A stretch of 64,000 bases of DNA, from NCBI GenBank assembly GCA_034231615.1, contig CM067309.1:24028465-24092464 (forward strand), given 5' to 3'. A program made the position numbers and the translations under genes. The notes beneath the pieces were generated by a model, which was given only the letters and a program-made list of their open reading frames with translations, did not search any database and had not been told where the DNA came from. Positions 22,746 through 35,670 of the stretch are shown one piece after another. Each line of letters starts with the position of its first letter. The first letter of the stretch is position 1. This DNA comes from Meghimatium bilineatum. Taxonomy: Eukaryota; Mollusca; Gastropoda; Stylommatophora; Philomycidae.

Positions 22746-24118
22746 TATACTTGGTGAATGTTGTCGTGAGATGAAGATTTCTTATACTTGGTGAATGTTA
22801 TCGTGAGATGAAGATGTGTTATACTTGGTGAATGTTATCGTGAGATGAAGATTTGTTATACTTGGTGAATGTTATCGTGAGATGAAGATGTGTTATACTT
22901 GGTGAATGTTATCGTGAGATGAAGATTTGTTATACTTGGTGAATGTTATCGTGAGATGAAGATGTGTTATACTTGGTGAATGTTATTGTGAGATGAAGAT
23001 TTGTTATACTTGGTGAATGTTATCGTGAGATGAATATTTGTTATACTTGGTGAATGTTGTCGTGAGATGAAGATTTGTTATACTTGGTGAATGTTGTCGT
23101 GAGATGAAGATTTGTTATACTTGGTGAATGTTGTCGTGAGATGAAAATTTGTTATACTTGGTGAATGTTGTCGTGAGATGAAGATTTGTTGTTATACTTG
23201 GTGAATGTTGTCATGAGATTAAGATTTGTTATACTTGGTGAATGTTGTCGTGAGATGAATATTTGTTATACTTGGTGAATGTTGTCGTGAGATGAAGATT
23301 TCTTATACTTGGTGAATGTTGTCGTGAGATGAAGATTTGTTATACTTGGTGAATGTTGTCGTGAGATGAAGATTTGTTATACTTGGTGAATGTTGTTGTG
23401 AGATGAAGATGTGTTATACTTGGTGAATGTTGTCGTGAGATGAAGATTTGTTATACTTGGTGAATGTTGTCATGAGATGAAGATGTGTTATACTTGGTGA
23501 ATGTTATCGTGAGATGAAGATTTGTTATACTTGGTGAATGTTGTCGTGAGATGAAGATTTGTTATACTTGGTGAATGTTGTCGTGAGATGAAGATTTGTT
23601 ATACTTGGTGAATGTTTTCATGAAATGAAGATTTCTTATACTTGGTGAATGTTATCATGAGATGAAGATTTGTTATACTTGGTGAATGTTGTCTTGAGAT
23701 GAAGATTTCTTATAATTCGTGAATGTTGTCGTGAGATGAATAGTTGTTATACTTGGTGAATGTTGTCGTGAGATGAAAATTTGTTATACTTGGTGAATGT
23801 TGTCGTGTGATGAAGATTTGTTATACTTGGTGAATGTTGTCATGAGATGAAGATTTGTTATACTTGGTGAATGTTGTCATGAGATGAAGATTTCTTATAC
23901 TTGGTGAATGTTATCGTGAGATGAAGATGTGTTTTACTTGGTGAATGTTATCGTGAGATGAAGATTTGTTATACTTGGTGAATGTTGTCGTGAGATGAAG
24001 ATTTGTTATACTTGGTGAATGTTGTCGTGAGATGAAGATCTGTTATACTTGGTGAATGTTATCGTGAGATGAAGATTTGTTATACTTGATGAATGTTGTC
24101 GTGAGATGAAGATGTGAT
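22744..24118. repeat. 37-bp minisatellite derived from LINE A, about 37 copies
   Basis: The unit is 37 bp and includes ttatacttggtgaatgttgt and then cgtgagatgaagatttg. Variants (gtcgtgag or atcgtgag; agatttg or agatgtg) come in runs. The first unit is continuous with LINE A. On the minus strand it encodes TTFTKYNMETNTQK, aligning with KYNMKINTQK at 17.1 kb and NMKINIEK at 34.1 kb. The array therefore arose by tandem expansion of a piece of LINE coding sequence. Confidence 0.95.
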
Positions 24119-24289
24119 AGAGTATAATTACACAGTAGGAAACTCGTCACACGAGAGAGTGATGTCAATGTTATCTAATAAAGAAGACCGCCTTAAAGCA
24201 TAATATGGTCACTAATTCAAGTTTAAGAACAAATATTGATAAATTAGAAATTTCATACAAACTTTCTAAATTTCTCCAATATCTTTATA

Positions 24290-24725
24290 GATTTAACATA
24301 CTACAGTCTGACACTTTATAATTTATTAATAGATTTAATTCACTACAGTTTGATAATTTATCTCTAGACTTGACTGCACTACAGTCTTGCACTTGATAAT
24401 TTATATATAGAGTTTTGACCGCACTACAGTCCTACGCTTGATAATTTATCTCTAGACTTGACCAAACTACAGTCTTACACTTGATAATTTATTCATAGAT
24501 TTACTTTACTACAGTCCTACACTTGATAATTTATCTTTAGACTTGACCGCACTACAGTCCTACGCGTGATAATCTATATATAGAGTTTTGACCGCACTAC
24601 AGTCCTACACTTGATAATTTATCTCTAGACTTGACCGCACTACAGTCCTACACTTGATAATTTATCTCTAGACTTGACCGCAATACAGTCCTACGCTTGA
24701 TAATTTATCTCTAGACTTGACGTTC
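24290..24725. repeat. 43-bp minisatellite, about 10 copies
   Basis: The unit is 43 bp and contains acttgataatttatctctag and acttgaccgcactacagtcc. The first two units are diverged. Confidence 0.92.
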
Positions 24726-25344
24726 ATCTGATATCATACCTACAGAATTAACATACCACATTAGTGTCCGTGATACCCTTCTCCGCCCGCTTCTTACGGA
24801 AATCAGAACATTATATAAAATAGTAGTACCAACGTGATCTGCAGTGCATGTCGAAAACGGCGACTAAAGATGTTTGGCCATGCTGCTTGTTACTGCATTC
24901 ATGATTAAATCGAAACATACAATTATCGAAAAGAGTATGAGTTTTATTTAAAAAAATAACAAATACCGTAGCTTTTTTTACTATCAGACAATATACTTGT
25001 TCCCAAACAGTTCAAAATTCAAAACCAGATTATGCGGTTATATTAGAGATTGATATTGTAGAAGTAGATGGAAAACTTTAGATTAACTGCAAGCCTAAAC
25101 ACATTTCATTCATATTTATGATACATTCTGTAGTTAAGTCTACTGACCCATGTGTTATTTTGATTCATTTCTTTCAAAAAAGTTTTTTGTAATCTTTTCG
25201 TTCAATTTTGTATAAATGATTTTTAATCAAACGGAAACTTTAATAATTTTGTGGCTGACGATTTGTCCAACTTCGTCAAGATATTTATATATTATCTACA
25301 AATGTATTTCATTCTGGTGTCTTGTACTAATCTACGTATCATTG
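24726..25344. other. Unassigned AT-rich spacer
   Basis: No gene or repeat motif is seen. Confidence 0.5.
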
Positions 25345-25690
25345 TGTACAACTATGAACTATTGTTGTTCCGTATTCAACTATTAACTATGGTTGTTCCA
25401 TGTTCAATTATTAACTATTGTTGTTCCATGTTCAATAATTAACTATTGTTGTTCCATGTTCAACTATTACCTATTGTTGTTCCATGTTCAACTATTACCT
25501 ATTGTTGTTCCATGTTCAACTATTACCTATTGTTGTTCCATGTTCAACTATTAACTATTGTTGTTCCATGTTCAATTATTAACTATTGTTGTTCTATGTT
25601 CAATTATTAACTATTGTTGTTCCATGTTCAATTATTAACTATTGCTGTTCCATGTTCAATTATTAACTATTGTTGTTCCATGTTCAGTTT
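25345..25690. repeat. 28-bp minisatellite, about 12 copies
   Basis: The unit is 28 bp, with aactattgttgttccatgtt and then caattatt or caactatt. Confidence 0.93.
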
Positions 25691-26059
25691 CGTCATGTCC
25701 AACCTCTCGTAGTTTCTGATGTACAATTAATTAATTACAAAATTAATTACACAATGCCTACAAAACCTGCTTATATTTTCGCACTTTCGATAGTCATTTG
25801 TTTATATATTTATTGATTAACCATGAACCTTATTTCACAGATTATTGTTCTACGTGTGCAAGTTGTTCTTGTCCTGATGCTATTAATTAGAAACATAAGT
25901 CAAAGTAAGAATACAATTAGAATATACTTCCGTTTATTCCGCGTCTCATCTGTGGTGTCGTCATTCTGTATGTTGCAGATTTACAACAAAGTAACTATGA
26001 CAATAATTCTTGAAAAAATTTCAAATTAGCAAACAGGATTTGAGTTATGCATGGCCGAC
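25691..26059. other. Unassigned spacer
   Basis: No gene or repeat motif is seen beyond short TTAATTA runs. Confidence 0.5.
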
Positions 26060-26207
26060 GTAAGATATGTTCTCAGTAAAGATATGTTTTCAGTAAAGAT
26101 ATGTTCTCAGTAAAGATATGTTCTCAGTAAAGATATGTTCTCAGTAAAGATATGTTCTCAGTAAAGATATGTTTTCAGTAAAGATATGTTTTCAGTAAAG
26201 AGGTGAT
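26060..26207. repeat. 17-bp minisatellite, about 9 copies
   Basis: The unit aaagatatgttctcagt is repeated almost perfectly. Some units read ttttcagt. Confidence 0.93.
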
Positions 26208-26439
26208 TTACCTTATAAAAATATATCAATCGTAGGTTTTCGTATGCATATTCCTTCTTTTTGTTGAAAAATTTGATTCAATTTGTTAAATGTATCTTAT
26301 TATGAGAAATCGTTCTGGGAGGCGTTGTATCCACATTTTGGCTGAACTTTTTAGTACTAAACGCCATATTCTTATTTATTTTGGGGGTGGGTTAAATCTC
26401 TCTCCCCCCCCCCCCACCGCCTCCCGTGTGGGTTGAATA

Positions 26440-26560
26440 CGCCGAACACACCTTTTTTATCTACAGGCATGGAACCAGGTCGGATCAGATGGCACATATT
26501 CGTGAAAGGATCTGGTTCAAATCCCGATTGTACATTATTATTTTTGTCTATAATAATAAA
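26440..26560 (+). mobile_element. tRNA-related SINE head, partial
   Basis: An A-box-like stretch (cagatggcaca near 26486) and a B-box ggttcaaatcc (near 26513-26523) lie about 30 bp apart. This is the layout of a tRNA-derived SINE promoter. No tRNA cloverleaf can be drawn by eye. A C-rich run precedes it. No tail or TSD was found. Confidence 0.45.
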
Positions 26561-27547
26561 TCTTCGATGCTTCTATATTGTATTATTAATTTACCTGGCG
26601 ATAATTACCCGGTCTTCATTACTCCCAAAAATTGTTTGCGCATTTTGACGTTTAGACTAGAGAATTCACTGACTTGGAAGTGATTACCTTCCACTACAAA
26701 ATTATTTATTATACTCCGAAAAGTAGGTGATCGATCTGAAGACGCTGTGAGGCGGCACAAGTAAATATCAAAATACAGATTATTCCATCCGGAAGAAAAA
26801 TATAGCATTATGATACTTAGACATGAATATAAGAACTAAATGACAGGCAAAGTATCAATGTACGAGAAGATGTACGGTTTTTTTGTGTGACAGAAATATG
26901 ACAACTTACATGTCATTGTCACTTCTTGAATCCAGTTATGAAGGTATCGACAGTTGTTCTGACAAGTTTTTGCAAGGGACGACACAATCCTAAAAAAACC
27001 TGTTTAGAGAGCTACATTGTCCCAGGAGAATCAAACATGATTAAAGCCATCTTATGCTGCCGCGGCAGAGTTCACGTGCTTGAGTTATATACACCTGAGT
27101 TTGGTCTATGGATTGCTGCTCCGTCAGCATCGACAGCTTGTCTGTGGCTTGCGTGGGGGCAAGCTCTTAGCTGGGCGGAGTATTCGGTGTTGATTTGTGG
27201 TAATAGGTGGGTGAATGTCTGAGGTTGTGAGAGTGGGGACGTTTGTGAGGGTTGGATGAATCAGGTGAGGTTTGTAGACATGATGATGAGGAGAATAGTT
27301 GTTTTTTGTGTGTGAGTTGTTGTAAATGGGCTTGTTAATAAGTAGTGGAATTTGAGAGGAAGTGAGTACGAGATGGTGAAGGGCTTGTTTCTGTTGGGAA
27401 GACTTTCTCTAAGGGGATGAGAGATAAGTCATAGCAAATGTGTGGGTGATAGCGGAAGTGATAGGTTGGTGGAAGGGAAGTGTGGGATAGAAGAATTTAC
27501 GGAACTGAACAACGGAATATTATAAAATGGAATTTCTAATATGTGGA
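26561..27547. other. Unassigned; one unexplained 98-codon frame
   Basis: The plus-strand frame at 26926-27222 starts with a methionine and is 98 codons long. It has no motif I recognise, no clear promoter and no codon pattern suggesting selection, so I do not call it a gene. From about 27230 the sequence becomes G-rich and drifts towards the satellite that follows. Confidence 0.45.
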
Positions 27548-27548
27548 A

Positions 27549-27581
<33 letters not shown>

Positions 27582-27610
27582 GATGTGTGTGTGTGTGTGT
27601 GCCTGTGGGC
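27548..27610. repeat. GT microsatellite
   Basis: Dinucleotide gt runs occur with one interruption (ttgat). Confidence 0.95.
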
Positions 27611-27639
27611 AAGTGTTTGTGTTTGTATGTGTGTGTTAG

Positions 27640-30600
27640 AGTAGAACGAGAAAATGTGGTGATTCTAAGAGTGAAGGTGATGAAATATGTGTTATTTTAT
27701 GAGTGAGAGAGTGTGGTGATTCTAGGAGTAATAGAGTGTGATGATTCTAGGAGTAAGAGAGTGTGATGATTCTAGTAGTAAGAGAGTGTGATGATTCTAG
27801 GAGTAAGAGAGCGTGATGATTATAGTAGTAAGAGAGCGTGATGTTTCTAAGAGTGAAAGAGTGATGATTCTAGTAGTAATGGAGTGTGATGATTCTAGGA
27901 GCAAGTGAGTGTCATGGTTATAGGAGTAAGAGAGGCTGATGATTCTAGGAGTAGGAAAGTGTGATGATTCTAGGAGTAAGAGAGTGTGATGATTCTTGGA
28001 GCAAGGGAGTGTGATGATTCTAGGAGTAAGAGAGTGTGCTGATTCTATGAGTGAGAGAGTGTGATAATTCTACGAGTGATAAAGTGTGATGACTCTAAGA
28101 GTGATAGTGATGATTCTAGGAGTAAGAGAGTGTGATGATTTTAGGAGTGAGAGAGTGTGCTATTTATAAGAGTGAGAGCGTGATGATTCTAGGAGTAAGA
28201 GTGTGTGATTATTTTAGAAGTGAGAGAGTGTGATGATTCTAGGAGTAAGAGAGTATGATGATTTTAGAAGTGAGAGAGTGTGATGATTCTAGGAGTAAGA
28301 GAGTGTGATGATTCTAGGAGTAAGAGAGCGTGATGATTCTATGAGTAAGAGAGTGTGATGATTATTGGAGTAAGAGAGTGTGATGATTCTATGAGTAAGA
28401 GAGTGTGATGATTCTATGAGTAAGAGAGTGTGATGATTCTATGAGTAAGAGAGTGTGATGATTCTATGAGTAAGAGAGTGTGATGATTCTATGAGTAAGA
28501 GAGTGTGATGATTCTATGAGTAAGACAGTGTGATGATTATTGGAGTAAGAGAGTGTGATGATTCTATGAGTAAGAGAGTGTGATGATTCTATGAGTAAGA
28601 GAGTGTGATGATTATTGGAGTAAGAGAGTGTGATGATTCTATGAGTAAGAGAGTGTGATGATTCTATGAGTAAGAGAGTGTGATGATTCTATGAGTAAGA
28701 GAGTGTGATGATTCTATGAGTAAGAGAGTGTGATGATTCTATGAGTAAGAGAGTGTGATGATTATAGGAGTAAGAGAGTGTTATGATTATTGGAGTAAGA
28801 GAGTGTGAAGATTCTATGAGTAAGAGAGTGTGATGATTATAGGAGTAAGAGACTGTGATGATTCTATGAGTAGCAGAGTGTGATGATTCTATGAGTAAGA
28901 GAGTGTGATGATTATAGGAGTAGGAGAGTGTGATGATTATTGGTGTAAGAGAGTGTGATGGAGTGATGATTCTAGAAGTAAGAGTTTGTGATGATTCTGG
29001 TAGTAAGAGATTGTGATGATTATTGGAGTAAGAGAGTGTGATGATTTTTGGAGTAAGAGAGTGTGCTGATTATTGGAGTAAGAGAGTGTGATGATTATAG
29101 GAGTAAGAGAGTGTGATGATTATTGGAGTAAGAGAGTGTGATGGAGTAATGATTCTAGAAGTAAGAGTGTGTGATGATTCTGGTAGTAAGAGAGTGTGAT
29201 GATTCTAGTAGCAAGAGAGTGTGATGATTATAGGAGTAAGAGAGTGGGATGATTTTAGTAGTGTGATCATTCTACGAGTGAGAGAGTGTGATGACTCTAA
29301 GTGATAGTGATGCTTCTAGGAGTAAGAAAGTGTGAAGATTCTAGGAGTAAAAAAGTATGATGATTCTAGGAGTAAAAGAGTATGATGATTCTAGGAGTGA
29401 GAGAGTGTGCTGATTATAAGAGTGAGAGCGTGATGATTCTAGGAGTAAGTGAGTGTTATAAATCTTGGAGTAATAGAGTGTGATGATTTTAGGAGTAAGA
29501 GAGTGTGTTTGAGTGAGAGAGTTAAATTTCTAGCAGTAAAAGAGTGTGTTGAATCTAGTAGTAAAAAAGTGTGATGATTCTAGGAGTAAGAGAGTGTGAT
29601 GAGTCTATTAGTGAGAGAGGATGATAATTCTACGAGTGAGAAAATGTGATGACTCTAAGAGTGATAGTGATGATTCTAGGAGTAAGAGTGTGTGATTATT
29701 TTCTCGAAGTAAGAAAGTATGATGATTTTAGGAGTGAGAGAGTGTGCTGATTATAAGAGTGAGAGCGTGATGATTCTATGAGTTAGAGAGTGTGATGATT
29801 ATTGGAGTAAGAGTGTGTGATGGATTGATGATTCTAGAAGTAAGAGTTTGTGATGATTCTAGGAGTAAAAGAGTGTGATGATTTTAGGAGTAAGTGAGTG
29901 TGATAAATCTAGGAGTAAGAGAGTGGGATTGAGTGAGAGAGTTATAATTCTAGTAGTAAAGGAGTGTGTTGAATCTAGGAGTAAGAGAGTGTGATGATTT
30001 TAGGAGTAAGAGAGTGTAAAGATTCTTGGAGGAAGAGTGTGTGATGATTCTAGTTGTAAGAGAGTGCGACAAATCTATGAGAAAGAGTGTGATGATTCTA
30101 GTAGTAAGAGAGTGTGCTGATTCTAGGAGTAAGAGAGTGTGCTGATCCTAGGAGTAAGAGAGTGTGCTGATCCTAGGAGTAAGAGAGTGTGCTGATCCTA
30201 GGAGTAAGAGAGTGTGCTGATCCTAGGAGTAAGAGAGTGTGAAGATTATAGGTGTAAGAGAGTGTGATGATTTTAAGAGTAAGAGAGTGTGATGATTCTA
30301 GTAGTAAGAGTGTGTGATAAATCTAGGAGTAAGAGAGTGTGATGATCCTACGATTAAGAGAGTGTGATGATTCTAGGAGTAAGAGAGTGTGATGATTCTA
30401 GGAGTAAGAGAGAGAGTTATGATTTAAGAGTGGGAGAGTGTGATAATTCTAGGAGTAAGAGAGTGTGATTACTCTAGGAGTAAGAGAGAGAGAGTTATGA
30501 TTTAAGAGTGAGAGGGTGTGATAATTCTATGTGTACGAAAGTGTGATGATTCTGGAGCGAGAGTGTGAGATTATTCTAAGAGTGAGTGATGAGATATGTT
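27640..30600. repeat. 25-bp satellite, about 3 kb
   Basis: The unit is 25 bp and contains gtgtgatgattctatgagta and aagaga. Early and late units are heterogeneous (aggagt, tagtagt, gagcaag). The middle, about 28330-28960, is a homogenised block of attctatgag units with attattggag units interspersed. This suggests recent local expansion within an older array. Confidence 0.94.
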
Positions 30601-31610
30601 ATGATTCTAGGAGTAAGTGTGATGTTTCTATTAGTGATAGTGTATGCTGAGATAAATGGCGATTCTAAGAGTGACAAAAATTGTGATGAGATATTTGGTG
30701 ATTCTAGGCGTGAGAGAGTGTGATGATATTTATATTCAGTCTATTGGTGAGAAAGTGTGATGAGATATAGTGTACATCTAGGAGTGAGAGAGTGTGATGA
30801 GATATATGGTAATTCTAGGGGTGAGAGTGTGATGAGATATTTGGTGATTCTAGGCGTGAGAGAATGTGATGAGATATTTGGTAAGTCTAGGCTTGAGAGA
30901 ATGTGATGAGATATTCTGTGATTCTAGGGGTGAGTGAGTGTGATGCGATATTTGGTTATTCTAGGGGTGAGAGAGTGTGATGAGATATTTGGTGATTCTA
31001 GGGGTGAGAGAATGTGATGAGATATTTGGTGATTCTAGGGGTGAGATAATGTGATGAGATATTTGGTGATTCTAGGGGTGAGAGAATGTGATGAGATATT
31101 TGGTAATTCTAGGGGTGAGAGAGTGTGATGAGATATTTGGTGATTCTAGGGGTGAGAGAGTGTGATGAGATATATGGTGATTCTAGGGGTGAGAGAGTGT
31201 GATGCGATATTTGGTGATTCTAGGAGTGATAGAGTGTGATGAGATATTTGGTAAGTCTAGGCGTGAGAGAATGTGATGAGATATCCTGTGATTCTAGGGG
31301 TGAGTGAGTGTGATGCGATATTTGGTTATTCTAGGGGTGAGAGAGTGTGATGAGATATTTGGTGATTCTAGGAGTGAGAGAGTCTGATGAGATATTTGGT
31401 GATTCTAGGGGTGAGAGAATGTGATGAGATATTTGGTGATTCTAGGGGTGAGATAATGTGATGAGATATTTGGTAAGTCTAGGCGTGAGAGAATGTGATG
31501 AGATATTTGGTAAGTCTAGGCGTGAGAGAATGTGATGAGATATTTGGTAAGTCTAGGCGTGAGAGAATGTGATGAGATATATGTTGATTCTAGGAGTACG
31601 AGAGAATGAT
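30601..31610. repeat. 37-bp phase of the same satellite
   Basis: Here the unit lengthens to about 37 bp, gatgagatatttggtgattc followed by taggggtgagagaatgt. It is the 25-mer theme plus an extra gagatattt-type segment. Groups such as gcgatatttggtt and ggtaagtctaggcgtg recur about 340-380 bp apart, implying a higher-order repeat of nine or ten units. Confidence 0.92.
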
Positions 31611-32269
31611 GGTGATTCTCAGAGTGAGAGATGGGATGAGTTATAAGAGGAGTGATAGAGTCTGCAGACCTAATGTGTATATAATTTAACACATTCGCAA
31701 TGAGTGGTCTCTCTTCCATACAAACAAGTCGAGAATTCTAATGTCTTCAAGAAAACCTTGTTTGATGCCAGAAACTCGTATGCCTCCAAGAAAACAGTGT
31801 TGAATGCCAGAAATTCTAGCCGTCATTGTTCAATTTATTCAGTTGAAGACATAGTTAGTTTAACCCGACGTAGCATGTTCAGTCAACTTGCTGCAAGAAA
31901 TGGGCAGTCAATTAAGTCAAGAAACGGCACGCTGACACGTGGCTGTATTCTCATGATGGGGGAACAATCAAAGCTGGTCAAAACATTGAAATAATATAAT
32001 AGTCAGTGTCGGTCATTATAAAGTGATAAATACTACAAGTGTTCAGGTAATATTGTTACTAGATAATCTAACTAACAAATAATTACAATAAACAAAAAGA
32101 ATCAAAAGTAGCAGATCTTGAATGGCAGAGGCTGAAGACACACTGCGAATAGTATGTGAATTAGAAGAAATAGGAAAGGGCTGTGAATGGGCGTAGGCAG
32201 ACATGGAGAAAATAATCACTGACTGAAGTAATAATACAACTAGATAATGCGTGTCCGAAATGGACGGGT
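31611..32269. other. Mostly unassigned
   Basis: Near 31735-31815 a roughly 36-bp segment is present twice (ttcaagaaaaccttgtttga and the diverged tccaagaaaacagtgttgaa). No protein motif is seen. The last 100 bp may already belong to the LINE that follows. Confidence 0.5.
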
Positions 32270-33008
32270 GTCAGGGCCAACGCAGAAGTACATGCACTGG
32301 CCCAGGTACACTCGAAACCACAAGACATAATTATATACACAGATGGTTCAGTTAACAGAAATACAAAAAAGCGGTTATGGTTTTGTTGCATACAGAAACG
32401 AGGTGAAGTTGTTTTTTTTTTTCCAGTACTCTTCTGCATACTCCACTGTCAAATCGAGCATGGGGATGGAGATAGTTACAGCAGCACTATCTATCTATCT
32501 ATCTATCTCCCCATCGAGGCCAGAACCTTGAAGTGGTGATGGGGCTTAGTTCAGCCATCAGAGGCTGGAAACTAAGACTGGTCGGGCACTCCCACTCGAG
32601 CAGGACCATAGTCCGGCCCAAGTAAGCAGAGTGCTGAAGACGGAGGCAACCAGCCAAAAGGCGCACAGATAATCAGGTTGCCACGCATAAAACACAATGA
32701 ACAGATCAGAACAAGTTATAATTCTACGTCTCAGAACAGGACACAACCGACTCCGCAGTCACATGTATACAAAGTTCAAGATTGGCAACACGGCCATGTG
32801 TACATGTGGACAGGCAGTACAGAGTGCCAAACATATACTTCAAGAGTGTTCTGAGCATGAAACGCTGAGGCAGACATATTGGCCAGAGGAAACAACACTG
32901 GAATCAAAGCTCTATGGGACACTGTATGAACTACAAAAGACAGTGAGTTTTATTAAGGAGACAGAATTGCAGATATAGACATGTTTCAAGTGAACGAAAG
33001 AAGAAGAA
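32270..33008 (+). pseudogene. LINE RNase H domain and 3' end, interrupted by a SINE
   Basis: The RNase H domain of a LINE polyprotein would remove RNA from the RNA-DNA hybrid. YTDGSVNR (about 32337-32360, with the catalytic aspartate) and SSMGMEI, the segment normally carrying the catalytic glutamate, are visible up to about 32485. A CTAT run and a SINE-like segment (32509-32697) then replace the middle of the domain. Reading resumes at about 32697 with RSEQVIILRLRTGHNRLRSH, CTCGQ, AKHILQEC, YWPEE and LQKTVSFI to a stop at 32978. This C-terminal cysteine/histidine block is typical of such LINEs. The 3' end is gtgaacgaaagaagaagaa, followed at once by the ATCT array. Related tails lie at 38.3, 45.3, 51.7 and 62.0 kb. 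Confidence 0.8.
32509..32697 (+). mobile_element. SINE S1-like segment, copy 1
   Basis: It begins ccccatcgaggccag and continues with gatggggcttagt(t/c)cagcc, ctggaaactaagact, and gcaggacca. This matches 57124-57338 over almost its whole length. It is preceded by a short CTAT run and lacks an obvious GAA tail of its own. It sits inside a LINE RNase H domain. Confidence 0.7.
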
Positions 33009-33462
<454 letters not shown>

Positions 33463-34200
33463 TTATACGCTGTGGCCCTTGTGTGCCTTGCGGCGTCAGG
33501 GGTGGAAGAATTCTCTGGAGATGGCCTTCTTGTGTGCTGTATGTAAGATTGTTCCTGTGACTTCTGTGATTTCTGTGATCCATCTTTTACACGGTCTGCC
33601 TATGGCTTTATAACCGTTATGTCTATGTGTCATGGCCATTTGTGGCATGCTATCTGTTGGTAGTCTGGAAGCGTGTGAAAATCTCTTGATCTGTTTTCAT
33701 TTTGATGTGTTCCAATACTGGTATTGTTTTGGTTATCGGTCTCATGTTATCGTTTCTAATTCTATCTCTTAATGACACTCCGAGTATTCTTCGTAGACAT
33801 GTCATTTCTGTTGTCACTATTTTTCTTTTGTCTTGTGCTGTCATTGTCCAGGTTTGGCACTGATAGCATAGTGATGGAATAATAATAGTCTTGTATAATG
33901 CAACTTTAGTGTCTATGTTTACATTTTTGTTCTTGAAAATACGTGTCATCTATCCTAGGATCTGGTATGATTTGTTGCATCTATTTTGTATCTCTTTACT
34001 GGTTTTCCCTTCACTCGATATAATGCTTCCTAAGTAAGTGAACTCATTTACTTGTTTAAGGTGTTTATCATCGATGGCGATAGTGATATTTCTTTCTTTC
34101 TTTGCTATTGCCATTATCTCGGTCTTTTCAATATTGATCTTCATGTTGAATTTTTGACATGTTGTGTGTGTGGAGTCTGTTCATATGGTCTTGCAGTTGT
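33463..34200 (-). mobile_element. LINE A-like (subfamily F), RT C-terminal half
   Basis: On the minus strand the blocks are NIEKTEIMAIAKKERN, LKQVNEFTYLGSIISSEGKT, IFKNKNVNIDTKVALYKTII, CYQCQTWTM, RRILGVSLRDRIRND, and near the 3' end GRPCKRWITEITEVTG and AHKKAISREFF. The frame is broken at about 33949 and again in the tail. The palm with YADD is missing, so it is 5'-truncated. The tail matches the plus-strand fragment at 50.9-51.1 kb. Its 3' end merges into the ATCT array. Confidence 0.82.
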
Positions 34201-34845
34201 AATTACAATTACACACGCGGTAATACTTTCAAAGCATGCTCAAGATAAATAAAAGTACATACTGAGAAATGAATGATATGATTTATTGAATAACTCAATT
34301 GATATATCATTACATGGATATACTGCCCTGGTCATTTGGGGTTCAGAGAAACAGAGAGAGCCGTCTTATTGGAAGGCAATGCTGTGATAGACGGCACATT
34401 GCTGAGAAGAGATAAGCAGACTTGATCAAGGCAGTAACAAATTCATTGAAAGATGAAGATGATGTCAATGAGGCCGAGAACGTACACGTAAAGATAGTGT
34501 CAGAAATGGGAATGTCTAGAGGGAAAGGAAGGAAGAATAATTTTTTGGAAAGTCCGGAAGATCACGCAATCAACACCTGGCCGGGACTCTGAGTCTACAT
34601 ACACTTGGATGGTTGCTGGAATGGAGAGTGGAACACTTATGGGAGTGCCCGACGTGCTGTTGTACTAGTTTCTAATCAAGAATCAAGAACTACTAAACAG
34701 TAAAACCAATGTAGAAGAGAACTAACAAAAACATAAAAACATGTAATTATTTATCCATGCAATAACATTAACATTATTTCAGTGAACCAACCTTGCAGAT
34801 AAGGAGGGGGAGGGGCGCCCCCACCCTCCCACTCTAGCAAACAAG
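34201..34845. other. Unassigned spacer
   Basis: I see no clear motif. A C/G-rich patch lies at about 34800-34835. Confidence 0.5.
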
Positions 34846-34847
34846 AC

Positions 34848-35670
34848 CTTGACTTTTAGTACTATGAATGTAGCCTAGATTTTAGTACTTAGAATGTAGC
34901 CTAAGGGTTTCTGTACTAATAATGTATCCTAGGTTTCTGTACTAATAGTGTAGCTTAGGTTCTAGTACTAGGAATTCAGGCTAGGTTTTTGTACTTGCTA
35001 TAATAGCCTATGTTTTATTACTGGGAATCTAGTCTAGGATTTTAGTATTGGAAATGTAACCTAGACTTTAACACTAAGAATGTAGCCTACGTTTTGTACT
35101 AAGAGTGTTGTCTAGGTTTCAGTACTAAGAACGTAGCCTAGGTTTCAATTTACTTAGAATGTTGCCTAGGATTTTGTATTAAGAATGTAGCCTAGGTTTT
35201 TTGTATTACGAATGTAGCCTAGGTTTTTGTACTAAGAATATAGCCTAGGTTTTTGTACTAAGAATTTAGCCTAGGTTTTTGCACTAAGAATGTAACCTAG
35301 GTTGTTTTTGGACTAAGAATGTAGCCTAGGTTTCAGTACTATGAATGTAACTTAGGTTTCAGTACTAAGAATTCAGCATAGGTTTCAATTTACTTAGAAT
35401 GTAGTCTAGGTTTTTGTATTACGAATGTAGGCCAGGTTTTTGTGCTATGAATGTAGCCTAGGTTTCAGTTTACTTAGAATGTAGTCTAGGTTTTTGAACT
35501 AAGAATGTAGTTTAGGTGTTTGTACTAAGAATGTAATCTAGGTTTTTGTGCTATGAATGTAGCCTAGGTTTCAGTACTAGGAATGTAATCTAGGTTTCAG
35601 TACTAGGAATGTAATCTATGTTTCAGTGCAAGGAATTTGCGCTTCTACTAGTAATGTAGCCTAGGTATTG
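34848..35670. repeat. About 26-bp array with a CCTAGG core
   Basis: Some 33 units of 21-27 bp contain gtactaagaatgtagcctagg and a T-run of variable length. The unit carries the palindrome cctagg, and length differences come mostly from the T-run. Blocks with cagtactaggaatgtaatcta lie at the 3' side. Confidence 0.92.

Noticed and set aside
26440-26560. tRNA gene
   Set aside because: Only the B-box is convincing and no paired acceptor stem is seen.
26926-27222. Possible 98-codon host gene
   Set aside because: No recognisable motif, no splice or promoter evidence, and frames of this length are expected by chance in 64 kb.
31704-31994. 96-codon plus-strand frame
   Set aside because: Contains a roughly 36-bp duplicated segment and no known domain, and it begins in the edge of a satellite. 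Chance is the simpler explanation.
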